From the NCBI GenBank assembly GCA_963995505.1, contig OZ023187.1, positions 1,867,501-1,931,500 of the forward strand: a stretch of DNA of 64,000 nucleotides, in the 5' to 3' direction. Source of the DNA: Hypericum androsaemum. Its lineage: Eukaryota > Streptophyta > Magnoliopsida > Malpighiales > Hypericaceae. Under the pieces are notes generated by a model that saw only the letters and a program-made list of their open reading frames with translations, was not told where the DNA came from and ran no database searches. This document shows, one piece after another, positions 45,916-58,136 of this stretch. Both the position numbers and the translations under genes were made by a program. Each line of letters opens with the position of its first letter. The first letter of the stretch is position 1.

Positions 45916-46079
45916 TATATCAACCAACCTTTGTCGCTCGTCCGCCACGTCAGAGTCTCCCGTAATTTCTACATCTCCTATTATTCCCAAACAAACGTAT
46001 CATCTTTGGGATACTTTTAGATTTTAATTTTTTTTTTTTGTAAAATTTGAACTATACTAAATGGAAAGCTCTATAACTT

Positions 46080-46240
46080 TTTTGATATCTCGGACAAAAT
46101 TGAGGTCGCTTTTAACTTCGTGCACATTCGACGTTGATTTCAACAGTACACCAACGGCGGTCACGAATCGGTTTCATGCACCTATTTTGTCGGGTCACGT
46201 GGCAAACCTTGAAATGCACAAAGTCCAAGTCTGACCTAAA
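46080..46240. repeat. Dispersed block B copy
   Basis: TCTCGGACAAAATTGAGGTCG through GGGTCACGTGGCAAACCTTG matches 39050-39190 closely and 20930-21030 in part. It lies about 3 kb after TPS-5 exon 7, the same spacing as after TPS-3. Confidence 0.6.
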
Positions 46241-46266
46241 ATTTTAAAATTTGGATACATTTTACT

Positions 46267-47577
46267 GAGGACGGATTGAGTGGGGACTAATAAAAAGTTG
46301 TCCATAGGTGGGGACTAGATTTAGAGCCCTCAGATTCGATTTTTTTAAAAAAATTTACATCCAATGGTCAATAACCAATCAGGGACATTTTTGACTTTTT
46401 AAACAAAAAACTAGGTTAAACCAACTCTCTCTCTTCCTCTCCCACCCTCTCTTTCACTAATTAAAAAATCTCTCCCTCTCTCTCTCTCTCTCCCCCCAAA
46501 CCAAAGAACCACCCACCTCCGGCACAGGTGTTGGCGACGGATCTGCTGGCCAAGTCCCGTCCGCTGCTGCCCGGCGTCACCCCGTCGTCGAGGAGAGAGA
46601 GAGCTCGGCGGAAGAAGAAGGAGCTGTCAAGGAGAGAGAGAGAGAGAGCTCGCGGAGAGAGAGAGCTCGGGGAGAGAGCCCACGAACCCGCACCGTGCCT
46701 AGAGGAGACGTGCTCGCCGTCGCTCGTCCATCGCCTGGAGTACCGCCGTCGCTTGCTGTCTGTGAAGAAGAAGAAGAAACGACGGAAGGAGAATACAGTA
46801 GTAATATTGGTTTTCTACAGTAGTGATATTGGTTTTCTACAGTAGTGATATTGGTTTTCGCCTGTATGATATTGATTTCAGTCGCTGATGATATTGGTTT
46901 GAGTATGTATTAATATTGGTTTTCAGATGTAATGATATTGGTTTGAGTACGTACCGATATTGGTTTTTGTCTATACTGATATTGGTTTTACTCTGTACTG
47001 ATATTGGTTTCAATCGCTAATAATATTGGTTTGAGTATGTATTGATATTGGTTTGAGTACATCTTGTTATTGATTTGATTACCTATTGATATTGGTTTTA
47101 GTACGTATTGACATTGGTTTTAGTCTGTTCTGATATTGGTTTTCAGATGTAATGATATTGGTTTGAGTACGTACTGATATTGGTTTGAGTACGTACTGAT
47201 ATTGGATTTGAGTACGTACTGATATTGGTTTGAGTACGTACTGATATTAGTTTTCTATTGTATTTTTCGTTATTTGGTTTTTTGAGTTTATTTAAAAAAT
47301 AATAATCTGGTAGGTGGTAGAATTTTTGAAATTGACAATAATTTAATGAGAGAGAAAAAGAATCCCTTCCTATTTTAACGTGATATTGGTTTATTTATTG
47401 TTTTTACCTTTTTAGTCTTTCCATAAAAAGTGTGCCAGCTAATTTTCCATCTCTCCTTTTGTTTTTATTAGTTTTCCAATTTTACCCTTAATTATTTTGT
47501 TAATACCTAGATTGCCACAATCTTCCTTTTAGTCCCCAAATTTGGGGATTAGCCTTGTCCCCATAGAATCTGTCCCC
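46267..47577. mobile_element. Mutator-like element E9 with minisatellite cargo
   Basis: Perfect 9-bp duplications CATTTTACT (46258-46266 and 47578-47586) flank termini GAGGACGGATTGAGTGGGGAC and ...GTCCCCATAGAATCTGTCCCC, which are inverted repeats of each other with mismatches. Inside are a CT-rich stretch, a GC-rich segment (46500-46800) open on the + strand for 105 residues and Arg/Glu/Lys-rich, and a long minisatellite. No transposase. Confidence 0.78.
46800..47260 (+). repeat. GATATTGGTTT minisatellite, about 20 units of about 22 bp
   Basis: Units of the form GATATTGGTTTGAGTACGTACT repeat with variable tails. The 11-base core GATATTGGTTT is far better conserved than the spacer. A longer pattern (TTTTCAGATGTAATGATATTGG) recurs at about 46920 and 47139, indicating higher-order duplication. 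It starts right after the GC-rich segment of E9 with TAATATTGGTTTTCTACAG units. Confidence 0.85.
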
Positions 47578-47984
47578 CATTTTACTACATTATTATCAAA
47601 AAAACAATTTCATAAAAGAACTAATAAAATATTTCCCTCTATCCACCAATGCCCTAGATATCCGGGTTTCTTGTTCCATTATAGTTTGATTTTTCTCGGA
47701 TATCTTTCCCAGTTTTCAGGTTCTATTTCAGAATGTTTTTTCTTTGTACGTTTATGAAATAGAATTATCCTTATCAATATGACCAAAAATGATGCGAGAG
47801 TAGATTTAATTGATAAAAAATTGATCTCTTGTAACATAATATTGAGTTAAAAAATTAAGAATAAAAAATATTAATTAAATAATCATCTTAAAATAGAACC
47901 CGACTTAATTTGAATACCTAAAAAAAATAGGTAGTTATTCCACCAATTCTAATGGTCCCGCGTGTACAAAACTCGTGTGGTTCG
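47578..47984. other. Spacer, no gene seen
   Basis: AT-rich sequence between E9 and the TPS-6 promoter remnant; nothing recognised. Confidence 0.45.
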
Positions 47985-48228
47985 TCCTCGTATAGATATC
48001 GCATTTCCACTAGTCCTAGTAAGAACCGCACCCTCTGTAGACATCTTCATTTGGTTAAATGTTGCGGCTAATAGATGACATCCAACGGCTAGGAGTGGGC
48101 TACCATTCCGATGGCGAGATTGAATCTGCTTTAGAGGAACTTTCCCACGCCAATGTCGAGGATTACGATTTGAGCACTCCCTCTTTGGTTTCGGTGGCTT
48201 CGACAGCAAGGCATCAACGTCTCTTGCG
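47985..48228 (+). pseudogene. TPS-6: promoter fused to the second half of exon 2
   Basis: Block P sequence (GTATAGATATCGCATTTCCAC) runs to about 48050 and joins at about 48057 to exon 2: [39 protein letters not shown] one-base loss in ACTCCCTCTTTGG (about 48178) shifts the frame before the exon ends with TCTCTTGCG|GT at 48228. Exon 1 and the first half of exon 2 are deleted. The Athila element starts 48 bp later, in what was intron 2. No later TPS exon is found on its far side. Confidence 0.85.
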
Positions 48229-48276
48229 GTAATACATGCAAATAAAATTTTGAAAGTTAAAGTCCACTAACGTGAT

Positions 48277-49586
48277 TGATGTGTGTCTAAAATACGCATT
48301 AAACGCATAGGATTTTGAGTTATTTTCGTATCTTTGTCTTTAGTTTAGTATCGTTTTAGTAATTATTTGAGATTTGGATGACTAATGGGTTCTTTGTGCT
48401 AAATTGTAGGAAAATGAGGCAAATTTGGAAAGAATTATACTTGGAGAAGAAGTCTGGCAGGGACAGCTGACTTGGAAGGGCATTTCGGTCAACTTTGGAG
48501 CCGAATCAGAGGATGCGTAGTTGACAGACAATTGAAGATATTTCTTTCCTATTTCTGTGCATATAAAGAACGCCTAAATCAGAGATTGGAAAAGAAAGTT
48601 ACGACCAAAACACTGAAGGCTGGTCTGGCAGATTATTATCAGCGAATTTTAAGGGCCAATTTTGGAAATTCGGTCTTCTGATCCCTTAGGACACTGGGGA
48701 CGACCCATTAGATTTTTACACTTAGGAGGACTTATATATAACCCTCTAGACTTATTTTAAGAGAACTTTTTGATTTCAGAGAGCATATAACCTATTTTAC
48801 TTTGTCTTTGTCACGACTATGAAGAACTAAACCTCTAGGTTGATTTGAGGGAGGAGACCCAAGGATTTGGTTGTGAGGATCAGGTTTTATTAATCTATCT
48901 CAGTAGTATTTACTTATTTCCTTGTGCTTATTATTGTTCTTGAATGGTTTGCGTTTGTGAATTTATTCTTGAACATATTTGTCTTTGATTCTTGATTAGC
49001 GGTTGCAGTTAGGAATTGAACCTAGGAGCAAGGTTAATTCAGCGAGAAACGGTCGTTACCAAACTAATTAACTTGCAATAAGTAAGGCTAGTTTGTAGAT
49101 ACCAAGATTTTGAGTATAATCGCTAGGAGTAGGAACATCTATTCTTAATACTATTATCTTATAGAATAGAAATCGGTCGATATTCTGTCTATTAGGTGAT
49201 AAACAACTAGTTAGGCGGTCGTTTGGCTAGTTGATTGTTGGATGTTTGTGGTCTCTTTGCAGTTGCGGGAGATTTACACCTACTTGCTACATGTGTTAGA
49301 TTATCTTTTGTGATCCAGTGATCAACCAACCTGTCGTGGTACTCCGATCTCGAATCTGCCGCTTTTCTCTTATTGATTTCACTACTTATACTTCTCTCTT
49401 CTGTGTTTTGTTAATTTTGTTTGATATACAAATCTCACAAAATCCCCCCTTTTACTTTCGTTTAAATAGTTAGATTAATTGAGTATTCGTCCCTCCTTGG
49501 ATCTGACTCGGTACTTCCCTTGCTTGCTACAAATTAGTGAGCCGCGAAATATTGATTTATTTTGAGGGGCCTCGACACGCTCGTCA
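48277..49586 (+). repeat. 5' LTR of the Athila-like element (1310 bp)
   Basis: It contains a TATA box TATATATAA at 48733-48741. It is 194 bp longer than the 3' LTR because it keeps a segment (about 48522-48718) that the 3' LTR lacks. Outside that segment I count roughly two dozen differences between the LTRs, mostly transitions, pointing to a fairly recent insertion. The open frame 48472-48681 lies in this segment and is not a gene. Confidence 0.9.
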
Positions 49587-49591
49587 AAATT

Positions 49592-49609
49592 TGGCGTCGT
49601 TGCCGGGGA
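49592..49609 (+). other. Primer binding site, tRNA-Asp type
   Basis: TGGCGTCGTTGCCGGGGA lies five bases after the LTR. It differs by one base (T for C) from the form usual in Athila/Tat elements, which pairs with the 3' end of tRNA-Asp. Confidence 0.85.
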
Positions 49610-49641
49610 GGTTTCAATTTATTTTATTCATCTGACTCTGT

Positions 49642-52600
49642 ATGTTAACTCGTTCTTCAGGCTTAGGTACTTTACCTCTTTACCAGGAGATTGAGAAGAC
49701 TGCAAAGGCAAACCGGAAGGCCAAAAGATAAGCTATTGCTTCTGGTGATTCTACCAGTGAGGGAGACTCTACTTTTTCATCTGATACTGAAAGCACTCCT
49801 GTAGATATTTCTAACATGGCAGACCAACAACTTATCATGAACGCCATGGCGGACAATGATGTCAACCAACAACCGTTGTGCATTATTCTTCCTGATAATA
49901 TTCCTCTGTTTGAGCTCAAGTCAAGTTTGATTCATCGGCTACAAACCTTCTATGGACGAGCTGGAGAGAATGCCAACAGACATCTACAAGGAATTCACAT
50001 CGCTTGCTTTACTATGAAACAAGCATGAGTCTCTACAGAATTAGTCAAGCTGATGGCTTTTCCATTCTCTGTTGAAGACAAAGTTAGGGACTGGCTATAC
50101 AGTCTTGAGCCAGGATCGATAACGACATGGGCAGAATTGTAAAAGAAATTATTGGATAGATACTTTCCTGCTTCTACAGTGATATCTAAAAGGAAGGAGA
50201 TTAGTGGCATCACCCAGCACTCTGGCGAGACGTTGTATGAATACTGGGAGAGATTTCAACAATTATATTCTAGTTGTCCACAACATCAAATTACAGAGAA
50301 TCAGCTCATACAATATTTTTATGAACGACTCCTCCCTTCAGAAAGGAGCATGCTTGATGCTGCCAGTAGAGGTGACCTCATGGATAATACACCTGCTCAA
50401 GCAAAACAGTTGATTGAAAGGATGGCTAAAAATACACGAGGACGTCAAAGTTCAGGAGAGCAGAAAGTCAACGAAGTGGGCACTTCTAACTTAGAAGAGA
50501 GATTTAATGAACTAGAAACATTTGTGAAGTCAGCCTTCAAAAATGGCTCAGCCAAGCCAATAGTATGTGGTGTTTGCTCTATTCCAGGGCACCATTCGGA
50601 AGTATGTCATGATGTTGAAGAAGGAGCATATGTTGTGGGTAATAGTGATTATCAACAAAAGAGGAAGTATGATCCATACTCCAATTACTACAACTCAGGC
50701 ATAAGAGACCATCCCAATTTCAGATATGGGCCACCTCAAGGACAACCAAATCAAAGAGCACCAACTGCTTATGAAAACTCTAAGCCTGAGCCACCTCAAC
50801 AACAAGCTGCTAGTTCTTCCCAATCATTGGAAGACCTTATTAAGTCTTTGGCCATCAGCACCAACTAGAGTATTCAAAATACTAACCAAAGTATTCAAAA
50901 TCTTGCTAACCAAACTAATGCGAGTATCAAGAATGTTGAAAGGCAAGTATCTCAGATTGCCGCTGATGTGAGAGAAATGAAGAATTCTCAAGGGAGATTA
51001 CCATCTCAGACAGTGGTGAACCCAAGAGAGAATGCAAGTGCTATCACTTTACGAAGTGGAAAAACTTTAGAAGCAACACCTGTCCTGGAAGAGAATACTC
51101 AAGAAGAGAATAAGACAAGTAAAATTGAGAAGGAGGTGGAGAAAGAGAAGGAACCCATTAAGTTGAAGCCCACGATAGAGATTCTTCCACCATTTCCTGG
51201 ACGATTTGCTAAAGCAAAGAAGGACGCTACCGAGCAAGAGATTTTGGAAATCTTTTGCAAGGTAGAAGTGAATATTCTATTGCTCGATGCCATCAAGCAA
51301 ATACCGAGGTATGCAAAATTTCTTAAAGATCTTTGCACCAACAAGAAGAAGTTAGGCATGGATGACAAAGTTAGAGTGGGCAAAAATGCTTCAGCGATTA
51401 TCAAAAGGAAGCTTCCCCAAAAGTGCAAGGATCCAGGTATGTTCACTATTCCATGCACTATTGGAAATACGAGAATTGAAAGAGCAATGCTTGATTTGGG
51501 AGCATCTATTAATGTCATGCCACTATCCATTTATAAAGTTTTGAATCTAGGGCCTTTAAAAGATACTAAAATCATAATTCAGTTGGCAGATAGGTCTAAT
51601 TCTTATCCTGAAGGAGTTCTAGAAGATGTGCTTGTTAAAGTAAATGAATTCATCTTTCCTGTTAATTTTTATGTGATTGATATGGATGATGATTCTCGCT
51701 CTAATTTTTCTCAGATCTTGCTTGGACGACCATTCATGAAAACTGCTAGAACGAAGATAGATGTGCATAATAGAACTCTTTCACTAGAATTTGATGGAGA
51801 AGTAGTGACCTTTAATATATTTGATGCCATGAAGCACCCTCAAGATTCTGCAACTACTTTTTCTATTGATGTGATTGAACCGCTTGCCCAAGTTGCTTTT
51901 GAAAGAGTATGTGTGAAGGACTCTCTAGAATGGGTGATTTAAAACTCTGCAACCAATCACGATGCAATTATGGAATTCGAGGAGGACGATCAAGATACAG
52001 TCATGGCTCTCTACTCACTCGGAGAGACCCCAAGAAGGTACGAGAATTTTATAATCCCTCTGCCAGTTACTAACGAACATATTCTTCCTTCTATTGAATA
52101 GGCTCCCAAGTTAGAGTTGAAAAAGTTACCTGAGAATCTTAAATACGTATATCTCGGCGATAAAGACACCCTACCAGTGATCATCTCAAAGGATCTTGCC
52201 ATGTTTCAAGAGCAACAATTGATTGAAGTGCTGAGAGAACATAAAACAGCCATTGGTTGGACATTGGCAGATATAAAAGGCATCAGCCCTTCCGTATGCA
52301 TGCACCGAATTCTCTTAGAAGAAAATGCCAAGCCAAAGAGAGATCCACAACGGAAGTTAAACCCAGCCATAAAGGAAGTCATCATGAAAGAAATCATCAA
52401 GCTTCTTGACTTGGGTATCATCTACCCCATCTCCGATAGCCAATGGGTTAGCCCAATTCATGTGGTTCCGAAGAAGACTGGCCTTACTTTGGTCGCGGAT
52501 GAGAAGAATGAACTGATACCTATGCGAGTCCAGAATGGGTGGCGCGTTTGCATTAACTATCGCAAACTCATTGCTGCAACAAGGAAAGACCATTTTCCCT

Positions 52601-54813
52601 TACCTTTTATTGATGAGATGTTAGAGCGACTTGCAGGTAAGCCCTATCTCTGTTTTCTTGATGGTTATTCGGGATACTATCAAATAGTAGTTGATCCAAA
52701 AGACCAAGAGAAAACTACATTCACTTATCCATTTGGTACATTTGCTTATCACTTGCCCTTTGGTTTATGTGATGCTTTTGGTACTTTTCAACGTTGCATG
52801 ATGAGTATATTTTCTGACATGATAGAGAATTGTATTGAGGTTTTCATGGATAATTTTACTGTGTACGACAATTCTTTTAACCACTGCTTGCAGAATCTTT
52901 CAAAAGTTTTACAACGTTGCATTGAGAAAAGTTTGGTCTTGAACTACAAAAAATGTCATTTCATGGTCACTCAAGGCATTGTCCTCAGACATGTGATTTC
53001 TGAAAAAGGGATTGAAGTTGATAAAGCAAAAATTGATTTGGTTTCTAATCTCCCTTATCCAACTAATGTTCGACAAGTTCGTAGTTTTCTTGGTCATGCA
53101 GGGTTCTATCGTCGTTTCATCAAGGATTTCTCCAAGATCGCTCTACCTCTGAGCAATCTACTCAAAAATGACGTGGAATTCATTTTCAGTAAGGAGTGCA
53201 ATGAAGCTTTTGATAAACTGAAGTTGTTGCTAACCACAGCCCCAATTCTGCAACCACCTAATTGGAATCTTCCGTTTGAGATCATGACCGATGCAAGTGA
53301 CTATGCCGTAGGAGCTGTACTTGGACAACGAGTTGAGAAGAGCAGTCATGTCATCTATTATGCCTCGAAGACTTTGGATGGAGCCCAACGAAATTACTCC
53401 ACCACAGAGAAAGAATTACTTGCCATTGTTTTTGCCTTGGATAAATTTCGTTCCTACCTTTTAGGAACAAAAGTCATTGTTTATTCTGATCATGCTGCAC
53501 TCAAATATTTATTGGCAAAGAAAGAGTCTAAACCATGCTTAATTCGATGGATTCTTTTATTGCAGGAATTTCACTTGGAGATTCGAGATAAGAAGGGATC
53601 CGAAAATTTAGTAGCGGACAACCTGAGCCGCTTGGAACATGCTGAGGAACCACTACCCATCTCAGATGATTTTCCCGACGAATAATTATTCGATGTCCAA
53701 ACCGAAGAACCATGGTATGCAGACCTTGTGAACTTTATTGTAACTGGTAAGACTCCTCCTGGTTTAACGAAAGTAAAAAGGCATAAACTTCGTAGTGATA
53801 CGAAATACTTTATTTGGGATGAACCTTTTCTGTGGAAAATTGGTAGTGATCAAGTCATCCGTCGTTGCATAACCTTACATAAATGTGAGTCCATCTTGAC
53901 TTATTATCATACATATGCATGTGGAGGTCACTTTGGTCCTAGGAGAACTGCTAAAAAAGTGCTAGATAATAGATTCTATTGGCCTACGTTACTCCAGGAT
54001 GCCTATGAATTTTGCAAGAGTTGTGACCGCTGTCAGCGAGTAGGGAATATATCTCGTAGAAATGAGATGCCTCAAGTTCCTATACTTTTCTGCAAGATAT
54101 TTGATGTGTGGGAAATAGATTTTATGGGACCTTTTCCCAGCTCCTTAGGCAACATCTATATCCTACTTGCAGTTGACTATGTCTCGAAGTGGGTGGAAGC
54201 AAAGGCCACCCGAACTAATGATTCTAAAGTTGTTGCAGAAATTTTAAAATCTAACATCTTTAGTAGGTTTGGCATTCCACGTGCGGTCATCAGCGACCAA
54301 GGTACTCATTTCTGCAACCGCACCATAGCAGCATTAATGAAGAAATACGGCGTGCATCATCGTGTTGCTACCACGTATCACCCCCAAACTAATGGACAAA
54401 CAGAGGTATCTAATCGGGAGGTGAAACAAATATTGGAGAAAATGGTGAACCCCTCGCGGAAGGATTGGAGCTTACGTTTAGACGATACTCTTTGGGCATA
54501 CCGCACAACATTTAAGACTCTGATAGGTATGTCTCCTTATCGCCTTGGAAAATTATGCCACTTACCTGTAGAGATCGAGCATAAAGCGTACTGGGCGGTC
54601 ACGCGCTGCAACATGAATTTTCAAATGGCTGGCGAAGAACGGAAATTGCAATTTCAAGAATTAGAGGAGATCCGTCTAGAAGCATATGAGAATGCGACGA
54701 TGTACAAGGAGCGTACCAAAATCCTACATGATAAGCTTTTACTGTGGTACCAAAATTTGTTCCTTCGAAAATTTTTTACTGTGGGTCAAAAGGTACTGTT
54801 ATTCCTCGATTAA
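49642..54813 (+). pseudogene. Athila gag-pol, one frame with multiple stops
   Basis: All segments from ATG 49642 to 54813 share a frame. Stops lie at 49729, 50026, 50140, 50866, 51940, about 52102 and 53683. Gag has an intact CCHC knuckle (CGVCSIPGHHSEVC, about 50570). Protease: LDLGASINVMPLSIY (about 51490). [18 protein letters not shown] [18 protein letters not shown] and the catalytic box FMDNF instead of FMDDF (about 52845). RNase [35 protein letters not shown]. Integrase: zinc finger H...CKSCDRC, then [17 protein letters not shown] and [10 protein letters not shown]. The last integrase part continues in another frame (54744-55022). It is inactive by stops and by the RT active-site change. 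Confidence 0.92.
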
Positions 54814-55022
54814 AACTTATGCCTGATAAGCTTCGATCTCGTTGGACTGGTCCGTTCATTGTGCTTCAAGTATTTCGTAATGGAGTTGTTGAAATTCAAG
54901 ATTTGCACACTGACAAATTTCTTACAGTTAACGGGCATCGTTTAAAACCTTTTATTGAGAATTTTGTAGCAACTCCAAATGAGACAACACATCTCGCGCT
55001 ACTAATTTATGCCACAGAGTAA

Positions 55023-57020
55023 TTCTGAAGTACCGTCAAGCTATTGACATTAAATTAGCGCTTATTGGGAGGCAACCCAATTTAGTTTTTTTCTTTCTTA
55101 GATATTAGTTAGTTCACTAGATTTATATTTTTGGTTTTATCACAGAATCCTTACTTGGGTCTAATTTTTTTTCAATTTTTGCAGAGAAAAAAATCGGAAA
55201 AGTCTAATCGAATAGCCCTTCTCGCCACGATGTGAACAGAAGATTTGGAAGCTTATAAAGGAATTGTACGGGACGGACGAATCTGTAATTGTCCTCGCGG
55301 TGAACAGACAATCCTGGTACGAATTAGACAGAAAAACCCGAGGCACTTTGACCCTTCTCGCCCCGACAATCACCTGACCTCCACGACGTGAACAGAATAT
55401 TTAAAGCTCAAGCCCTTCTCGCGACGACCCAGCCCCTGATTAAAAGTCCAAACCGATAATTTTCAGCCCAACAATTTATCTCTCCGATTTCTGCGCCCAT
55501 GAAATTTAGTCCTAATTGGACTCCTACAGATTGGAAATCGAATTTGAACTCTCCTTTTCTCCAATATTCTCTTCGTCCATTCTATATATATTTCATATCC
55601 TGTTAAGCTTAATTTTAACTCATCAATTTTTTTAAAACAAGAACAGCAATATTTTCTTGTCATTCAAGCTTCATTGTTATTAATTATTTATTTTTGGACA
55701 GAGATTTTCACCAGGTCTCCAAAGAAGACCAAAGTCGCACCCACAAATCAAGCTGACCTTCGCGACACATAAAAGACTTCCTGCCTTATCCGAGATGACA
55801 ACAAATTCTGGATGCGAGCTGCCGCCTCTTCCAGCAAGAGACACACCATATGAGGGAGCCCTTGAACCCTAAACTAATTTATTTTGTTTAACTTTAATTA
55901 TTGTATTTTATTTTCAAGTGTCTTGTTATGTCTTGTGTATTTTATTCTATTTGTTATGTTTAGAGTCAACCTACACCATGAGGACATGTTGTTTTCTAAA
56001 TGTGGGGATGTTTAGTTGAAATGTTTAGTATGGTTTGCGTGTCGAGTCAACCATCTGCTTGAACTTGCAACCTTGAATTTTTGACCCCTTAGCAACTTAA
56101 AATCCTTAGGAAAGCTCATGCCAAGATAAAATTAGCAAGGATAGGAATAAGCCCATATTGAGAAGTAGTTTTTGCTTTTCGAAAAAATCTCATAATTGGA
56201 TTAAGCGACCACTAGTGTACAAGACTGATATAACACTTGAGAGAATTCGGGTGGCACGGCTGTAGTAACCAACTCCCGCCTGTATCATATATATATTTTA
56301 GCTGACTTGCGTGAGGATTAACCGAGTGGCGTATAACAAAACTTGCTACCCTTCTAAGTTGTGAAAAAAAATGTTTGAAAAGAATGGGAAAGGAAGGAAG
56401 GAAAATTGAAATGCGAAATGTGGAATGTAGAGGTGGAATGTGAATGAATGCTGGCGGAAGGGCAGTAGTCAGGTAAACAATTGGAGTTGATGTTGCCTCC
56501 GGCCTGACTAGGATAGAGCTTGAAGATCGTTATAGGTGTACAATCGGAGCAATAAAAAGTTGTAACCCGACCTATTGACATCTAAGAGTGAAGTCCCAAG
56601 TGCCATGCAAACTTGAGTGCTAACCATGCTAACCTAAAATATTTTGGGATGAGGCCAAGCTAAACAGCACTATAAGTGTCTTAATATCCAGTCATGCCTG
56701 GTGCTTATTAATGTTGAGTCCCTAGTGGTCTTCACCGCTTTTTGAATGATAAAAATTGTGGAAAACTACTTTAATTTGTGGGCTAGACTTGAATTTTGAA
56801 ATTGACTTGGCATGAGGATTCCTAGGGATAGTTTGTGGTTGATGGTTTATTAATTCAGTGTGGTTAAAATGCAAGTGCTCATGTTGACAATATCTATTTG
56901 TATATCTATAGGTTGAGTGATTTGCTTGTTGTCTGAAGAGTTGAGTCCTTAGTATTTTGTGTCTAAGTCTTAGTTTATAGTCTTGCTTGGGGACAAGCAA
57001 AGTTTAAGTATGGGGATGTT
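55023..57020 (+). other. Non-coding 3' region of the Athila-like element
   Basis: This is where Athila elements may carry an envelope-like ORF; none is visible. A pyrimidine tract and acceptor-like TTTTTTCAATTTTTGCAG lies at about 55166-55183. The end (GGGGACAAGCAAAGTTTAAG, about 56989) and the purine tract AAGTATGGGGA at about 57006-57016 immediately precede the 3' LTR and serve as polypurine tract. Confidence 0.7.
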
Positions 57021-58136
57021 TGATGTGTGTCTAAAATACGCATTAAACGCATAGGATTTCGAGTTATTTTCGTATGTTTATCTTTAATTTAGTATCATTT
57101 TAGTAAATATTTGAGATTTGGATGACTAATGGGTTCTTTGTGCTAAATTATAGGAAAAGGAGGCAAATTTGGAAAGAATTATACTTGGAGAAGAAGTCTG
57201 GCAGGGACAGCTGACTTGGAAGGGCATTTCGGTCAACTTTGGAGCCGAATCAGAGGATACGTATTTGACACTTAGGAGGGCTTATATATAACCCTCTAGA
57301 CTTATTTTAAGAGAACTTTTTGATTTGAGAGAACATATAACCTATTTTACTTTGTCTTTGTCACGACTATGAAGAACTAAACCTCTAGGTTGATTTGAGG
57401 GAGGAGACCCAAGGACTTGGTTGTGAGGATCAGGTTTTATTAATCTATCTCAGTTGTATTTACTTATTTCCTTGTGCTTATTATTGTTCTTGAATGGTTT
57501 GCGTTTGTGAATTTATTCTTGAACATATTTGCCTTTGATTCTTGATTAGCGGTTGCAGTTAGGAATTGAACCTAGGAGCAAGGTTAATTCAGCGAGGAAC
57601 GGTCGTTACTAAACTAATTAACTAGGAATAAGTAAGGCTAGTTTGTAGATACCAAGGTTTTGAGTATAATCGCTAGGAGTAGGAACATCTATTCTTAATG
57701 CTATTATCTTATAGAATAGAAATCGGTCGATATTTTGTCTATTAGGTGATAAACAACTAGTTAGGCGGTCGTTTGGCTAGTTGATTGTTGGATGTTTGTG
57801 GTCTCTTTGCGGTTGCGGAAGATTTACACCTACTTGCTACATGTGTTAGATTATCTTTTGTGATCCAGTGATCAACCAACCTGTCGTGGTACTCCGATCT
57901 CGAATCTGCCGCTTTTCTCTTATTGATTTCACTACTTATACTTCTCTCTTCTGTGTTTTGTTAATTTCGTTTGATATACAAATCTCACAAAATCCCCCCT
58001 TTTACTTTCGTTTAAATAGTTAGATTAATTGAGTATTCGTCCCTCCTTAGATCTGACTCGGTACTTCCCTTGCTTGCTACAAATTAGTGAGCCGCGAAAT
58101 ATTGATTTATTTTGAGGGGCCTCGACACGCTCGTCA
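57021..58136 (+). repeat. 3' LTR of the Athila-like element (1116 bp)
   Basis: Nearly identical to the 5' LTR except for an internal loss of about 194 bp after ...GTATTTGACA (about 57270), just upstream of the TATA box. The short GACA/TACA similarity at the deletion ends suggests slippage or illegitimate recombination. Confidence 0.9.

Larger units (their letters stand above)
48277..58136 (+). mobile_element. Athila-like Ty3/Gypsy retrotransposon with both LTRs
   Basis: LTRs at 48277-49586 and 57021-58136 both begin TGATGTGTGTC and end CTCGTCA. The flanking 5 bp GTGAT (48272-48276) and GTGGT (58137-58141) form a target duplication with one difference. The primer site is tRNA-Asp type. Gag-pol order is gag, protease, RT, RNase H, integrase in one frame interrupted by several stops. 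There is no envelope-like ORF; 55023-57020 is non-coding. It inserted in intron 2 of the TPS-6 relic. Confidence 0.92.

Noticed and set aside
46800..47260. CRISPR-like array
   Set aside because: Spacers are short, related to one another and variable in the same way as the repeat; it is a minisatellite in a plant transposon.
48472..48681. 69-residue frame inside the Athila 5' LTR
   Set aside because: It lies wholly in LTR sequence, and most of it is missing from the other LTR.
51099..51530. 143-residue minus-strand frame
   Set aside because: Antisense shadow of the Athila gag-protease frame.
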